NCBI RefSeq assembly: GCF_005116645.1
Contig: NZ_SWCM01000006.1
Span: 248,001 to 312,000 of the forward strand
DNA: 64,000 nucleotides
Source: Desulfopila sp. IMCC35006
GTDB lineage: Bacteria; Desulfobacterota; Desulfobulbia; Desulfobulbales; Desulfocapsaceae
Direction: 5' to 3'
The notes beneath the pieces were generated by a model. The model saw nothing but the letters and a program-made list of their open reading frames with translations, was not told the origin of the DNA and ran no database searches. Position numbers and translations under genes: made by a program. Each line of letters begins with the position of its first letter. Positions within the stretch are counted from its first letter, which is position 1. Positions 60,782 to 64,000 of the stretch are shown piece after piece.

Positions 60782-61978
60782 TCAGCCCCGACACGAACAG
60801 GCGCCATACACTTCCAGCGCGCGCGCCATCCTCTTAATCCCAACTTCGATAGTTTCCGGGTCAACACACGAAAAGTTGAGCCTGAAGGCCGAGGTCTTTG
60901 ACCGGTTGGTATAAAAGGGGTCACCAGGGACAAAGACTACTTTTTCCCGAACCGCCTCCTGAAAAAGCTGCATGGAGTCCATCTCTTTTGGCAATCTCCC
61001 CCATAAAAACATCCCGCCCTCGGGCTTCGTAAAGCTGATGGTCGCAGGAAAATGTCGGGAGAGCCCTTCCTGCATGGCCCGACACTGAGTTCCATAGGCT
61101 TGGGTTATTTTTTTGATATGCTCGTCAAGATCATTTTCCAGCAGGAATTCGTACAATATCTTCTGCGTAAAACTGGACGTATGCAGATCGGCTGCCTGCT
61201 TGGCGATAATGAGTTTTTCACAAATCCAGGCGGGGGCGGCTATCCAACCGAGACGAAGACCAGGGGCGACAACTTTGGAAAAAGAGCCGAGCAGGACAGT
61301 CTGCTCCGGCAGGTATTGCGCAAAAGATCTGGCTCCCGCTCCGGAGAACCGCAATTCCCCGTAAGGATCATCTTCGACCACGATAAATTTATTCCGTTTG
61401 GCAAGAGCGGCGACTTTTTCCCGGTTATCATCACTATAGGTTATCCCGGACGGGTTCTGGAAGGTCGGTACGGTATAGAGCATTTTCGCCCCACAGCCAT
61501 CGCTGAGCCTGCCGAGACTCTCAACATCCATGCCATCGTCGCCCACCGGCACAGGCACAAACTGCACTCTGAAAAGCGACAGCGACTGGATGGTGCCGAG
61601 ATAACCGGGTTCCTCGATAAGCACCCTGTCGCCGTCGTTCAACAGCACTTTCCCGAGCAGGTCGATCCCCTGTTGCGAACCATTGGTGATAAAGATATTT
61701 TCCGGCGGAATCGACAAGCCTTTCTTCGCCAGATATCTGGCGCTGATCTGTTCCCGCAGCTTGATATCGCCTTCAGTGTTACTGTACTGCAATATACCAG
61801 CTCCATACGTGGCAAAAACTCTCTCCGTGGCACGCTGGATCTCCGCAACCGGAAAGAAGGCCGGGTTGGGCAGACCGCCGGCAAAGGAGACGACGGATGG
61901 ATCCAGGGACACTTTAAGGATTTCCCGAATAAACGACCGAGGCACACCCTGCATTCGCTTGGCAAAAATATTTTCCAT
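60782..61978 (-). CDS. PLP-dependent aminotransferase, class I/II (LysN/ARO8-like)
   Basis: This protein of about 398 residues is a fold type I aminotransferase of the 2-aminoadipate (LysN/ARO8-like) group. VSFAGGLPNPAFFP is the group's N-terminal signature. ITNGSQQGIDL binds PLP, VVEDDPYGELRF holds the Asp and Tyr, and LGSFSKVVAPGLRLGW contains the catalytic Lys. FRLNFSC near the end carries the carboxylate-binding Arg. Substrates of this group range over 2-aminoadipate, aromatic and branched-chain amino acids, so it is not settled. It is the last gene of a run that includes gpmI and darP. Confidence 0.9.
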   Translation of the reverse strand: MENIFAKRMQGVPRSFIREILKVSLDPSVVSFAGGLPNPAFFPVAEIQRATERVFATYGAGILQYSNTEGDIKLREQISARYLAKKGLSIPPENIFITNGSQQGIDLLGKVLLNDGDRVLIEEPGYLGTIQSLSLFRVQFVPVPVGDDGMDVESLGRLSDGCGAKMLYTVPTFQNPSGITYSDDNREKVAALAKRNKFIVVEDDPYGELRFSGAGARSFAQYLPEQTVLLGSFSKVVAPGLRLGWIAAPAWICEKLIIAKQAADLHTSSFTQKILYEFLLENDLDEHIKKITQAYGTQCRAMQEGLSRHFPATISFTKPEGGMFLWGRLPKEMDSMQLFQEAVREKVVFVPGDPFYTNRSKTSAFRLNFSCVDPETIEVGIKRMARALEVYGACSCRG

Positions 61979-62031
61979 TGCAATGTTGTCCTTATTGCTG
62001 CACTTTTTTCGCAAAGTACGAGGCTTGATTG

Positions 62032-62256
62032 CTATTTTTTTGAACTGCCGAATCCGCTGAACCGCTGGCGGAAGGTGCCGGACTCTTTTTCCCCGTCAAG
62101 CATCCGGCGCAGCATCTGTACCTCCTGCATGGCGTGACGCAACTCCTGAGTCAAGGAATCCTTGTTATCCGGCACGGCACTGTCCAATTTTTTTTGCAGC
62201 GCCGCGACGTTTTGCTGGGCATTATAGAGCTCTCGAGCCAGAGACCGGATTGACAT
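62032..62256 (-). CDS. Small coiled-coil protein, 74 residues
   Basis: I do not recognise the family. The protein is a continuous amphipathic helix (LARELYNAQQNVAALQKKLD, then LTQELRHAMQEVQMLRRML) with a short basic, Gly/Ser tail. It recalls SlyX-like coiled-coil proteins only in general form. It starts three bases after the darP-like gene, so it is very likely expressed with it. Confidence 0.65.
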   Translation of the reverse strand: MSIRSLARELYNAQQNVAALQKKLDSAVPDNKDSLTQELRHAMQEVQMLRRMLDGEKESGTFRQRFSGFGSSKK

Positions 62257-62259
62257 GGC

Positions 62260-62820
62260 CTACTCCAGGTTTGCCGTATCGATTTTTCGCAATATTTCCT
62301 GCTTGTCCACCGCCGCTTTAACGATACGGAAAACCTCACGGTTGTGGTTGTGCAGCCTGGTTTTGACATACTGAAAAACTGTCCTGCGCAGATCCCCTTC
62401 ATCCACCGGAAACCGTCGTGCAAAAGAATCGATTTCTTCTCCCTGCCAGTCGGGTTCAAAAATAAGTCCTTCCTGGAGACATTCCTGCTGCACACTAATG
62501 GCCTCATTAATGAGCACATCCCGCAGACGCTCAACTTCTCGATGCAACTTGGTTTCTTTTACCTTTGAGCCCTTTCTTTCCGTCAGAAAGTCGAAAATTT
62601 CATCAACCGAATCTTCTCGCATCAGCTTGGCCAGATATTTAATCTGTCTCTTCAAGGCCCCGCCTTTTTGACCTCTGCAGCGTATTATTTCATCCTTTAC
62701 AACCTGGCTGATGGCAAGCTTTTTCAGGTCCTTATCGGAGAGCAAGGCCAGTTCTGCGGCAGCATTTTCCTCGTCTTTAAAACGTCTTTTTTGCGCTGAT
62801 TTACTGATTCGTTCTGTCAT
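62260..62820 (-). CDS. DarP (YjgA)-like ribosome biogenesis factor
   Basis: This 186-residue protein resembles E. coli YjgA/DarP, which helps late 50S subunit assembly. SKSAQKRRFKDEENAAAELA opens the domain. LKKLAISQVVKDEIIRCRGQ and KGGALKRQIKYLAKLMRE are the conserved helices. It starts 22 bases after the phosphoglycerate mutase gene, probably in the same transcript. Confidence 0.82.
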   Translation of the reverse strand: MTERISKSAQKRRFKDEENAAAELALLSDKDLKKLAISQVVKDEIIRCRGQKGGALKRQIKYLAKLMREDSVDEIFDFLTERKGSKVKETKLHREVERLRDVLINEAISVQQECLQEGLIFEPDWQGEEIDSFARRFPVDEGDLRRTVFQYVKTRLHNHNREVFRIVKAAVDKQEILRKIDTANLE

Positions 62821-62842
62821 TTCTACCTGTACTGATGGATTG

Positions 62843-64000
62843 TTAGCTGGTTATTGTAACCAGAGAAGCATCGTATTCATCGGGCGGCACCAGCCCTAAA
62901 AGTGTGCAGATGGTCGCCGCAACGTTCGACAGCCCGGGTTTTTCTACCCCGCTCAGTGCAAAACGGTTAACCCCGCTGTAATCTTTTATGATACAGGGCA
63001 CCGGGTTTAAGGTATGGGCAACCATGGGGGTTTTCCTGCCGTTTTTTTCCGTCCACATGCAGTCGGCATTGCCATGATCGGCTGTAACAACGACTATGCC
63101 GCCGGCTTTTTTTACCGCCCGTAGAATCCGGTTCAGACAAAGATCGACCGTTTCCACCGCAATCCGGATAGCCGGCACCATGCCGGTATGTCCGACCATA
63201 TCACCATTGGGATAATTGAGACGGATGAATTTATAGTTGCCGCTTGCAATTGCCGCAACAACTTTATCGGTAATTTCTCCCGCCTTCATCCAGGGTTTGA
63301 GGTCAAAAGCAATCTTGTCGGAAGGAATTTCTTCATATTTTTCCATAGACTCGTCGATATAGCCCGACCTGTTACCGTTCCAGAAATAGGTAACGTGGCC
63401 GAACTTCTGGGTCTCGGAGATGGAATACGAAGTGATTTTCGAGCAACAGAGATACTCGCCCAGAACGTGATCGATAGCCGGGGGCGAAACCAGATAATTC
63501 TTCGGAATCAGCGCATCTCCGTCGTACTGCATCATGCCGGCATAAAACACCTGTGGCACCCGAACCCTGTCAAACTCCTTAAAATCGGGTTCTTCGAACG
63601 CCCTGGAAATTTCAATCGCCCTGTCTCCACGAAAGTTGAAAAAGACCACGCCATCGCCATCTTCGATGGTACCGACCGGACCTGCAGCGTCGGTTACGAC
63701 AAAACTGGGCATATACTGATCGGTCATCTCCGGATCTTCATCATAATAGCTTTGGACCGCTTCAGAGGCACTGGGAAAAGTGCGACCGACCCCTAAAACA
63801 TGGGCCTTCCAGCCGTTTTGAACCACCTGCCAGTCAGCATTGTATCGGTCCATCGTCGTCACCATCCGACCACCCCCGGAAGCGATACGAAAATCCCGGC
63901 CTTCTCCGGACAGGGCCGCCAGTTTTTCTTCGAGTGGCTGCAGGTACTTCAGGGCGCTCTTCTGGCCGACATCACGACCATCGAGCAGGACGTGGACCCT
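62843..64000 (-). CDS. gpmI: 2,3-bisphosphoglycerate-independent phosphoglycerate mutase, partial
   Basis: The gene runs off the right edge; 386 codons are present, lacking the N-terminal part. VHVLLDGRDVGQKSA lies at the window edge, and IASGGGRMVTTMDRY is a core motif. FFNFRGDRAIEISRA and RLNYPNGDMVGHTGM follow, then VTADHGNAD with metal-binding residues. All are GpmI hallmarks. The enzyme interconverts 3- and 2-phosphoglycerate in glycolysis. It probably heads the run gpmI, darP, coiled-coil protein and aminotransferase. Confidence 0.95.
   Translation of the reverse strand, partial: RVHVLLDGRDVGQKSALKYLQPLEEKLAALSGEGRDFRIASGGGRMVTTMDRYNADWQVVQNGWKAHVLGVGRTFPSASEAVQSYYDEDPEMTDQYMPSFVVTDAAGPVGTIEDGDGVVFFNFRGDRAIEISRAFEEPDFKEFDRVRVPQVFYAGMMQYDGDALIPKNYLVSPPAIDHVLGEYLCCSKITSYSISETQKFGHVTYFWNGNRSGYIDESMEKYEEIPSDKIAFDLKPWMKAGEITDKVVAAIASGNYKFIRLNYPNGDMVGHTGMVPAIRIAVETVDLCLNRILRAVKKAGGIVVVTADHGNADCMWTEKNGRKTPMVAHTLNPVPCIIKDYSGVNRFALSGVEKPGLSNVAATICTLLGLVPPDEYDASLVTITS

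Overview
The window reads as chromosome of an anaerobic Desulfobulbales-type bacterium (Desulfobacterota, the sulfate-reducing or sulfur-disproportionating group). The evidence is an orphan DsrD-like protein, two multiheme c-type cytochromes, a small 4Fe-4S ferredoxin, a TAXI-type TRAP receptor, FolE2, and a purine operon in which IMP cyclohydrolase stands alone. The species cannot be named from the sequence. One tRNA (Thr, anticodon CGT) is present. No rRNA, CRISPR array, prophage or intact transposase gene was seen.

Layout. 1-7 kb: metallo-hydrolase, PPK2 polyphosphate kinase, ABM monooxygenase-like protein, a MITE-like palindrome with flanking direct repeats, a CinA N-terminal protein, a PAS-sensor remnant, a hemolysin-III membrane protein and the DsrD-like protein. 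7.6-23.3 kb: nitrogen-oxide block with an octaheme HAO-family cytochrome, topoisomerase III, narGHJI, a TDT/SLAC1-like membrane protein, and a NorR-type regulator divergent from a cupin-ferredoxin pair that has a clear sigma-54 promoter. 23.3-28.3 kb: patatin, then a detoxification cluster (YqhD-type alcohol dehydrogenase, PfpI/DJ-1 protein, CurA-type reductase) with a TetR regulator and two matching operators. 28.5-42.6 kb: DUF255 protein, propionate-CoA-transferase-like enzyme with an extra C-terminal domain, class II aldolase, diguanylate cyclase, flavodoxin-like reductase, TAXI receptor, ExeA-like ATPase, HNH nuclease, DUF554 and DUF2971 proteins. 42.8-46.6 kb: ilvBN with a leader-peptide attenuator, IHF-alpha and tRNA-Thr. 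46.8-49 kb: nine-heme cytochrome and RlpA. 49-54 kb: trpEGDCF without trpBA, then rpsT. 54.5-64 kb: cNMP/DUF4388 protein, U32 peptidase, purN, IMP cyclohydrolase, HslR, FolE2, aminotransferase, DarP and a partial gpmI.

Physiology (inference). Nar would reduce nitrate to nitrite. The HAO-like cytochrome is a candidate for reducing nitrite or hydroxylamine. The NorR/sigma-54 unit would answer NO stress. No NrfA or NarK is visible in the window.

Most unusual signals. A dispersed family of five hairpin elements (12.15, 36.21, 36.30, 38.36 and 53.77 kb) has constant flanks, a TGTT loop and a GC-rich tail. The stem sequence changes with compensating substitutions, and two copies supply the stop codon of the gene before them. 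A second family of long palindromes (3.35 and 41.5 kb, plus end fragments) looks like a MITE. A third palindrome (55.64-55.79 kb) carries the stop codons of both flanking convergent genes.
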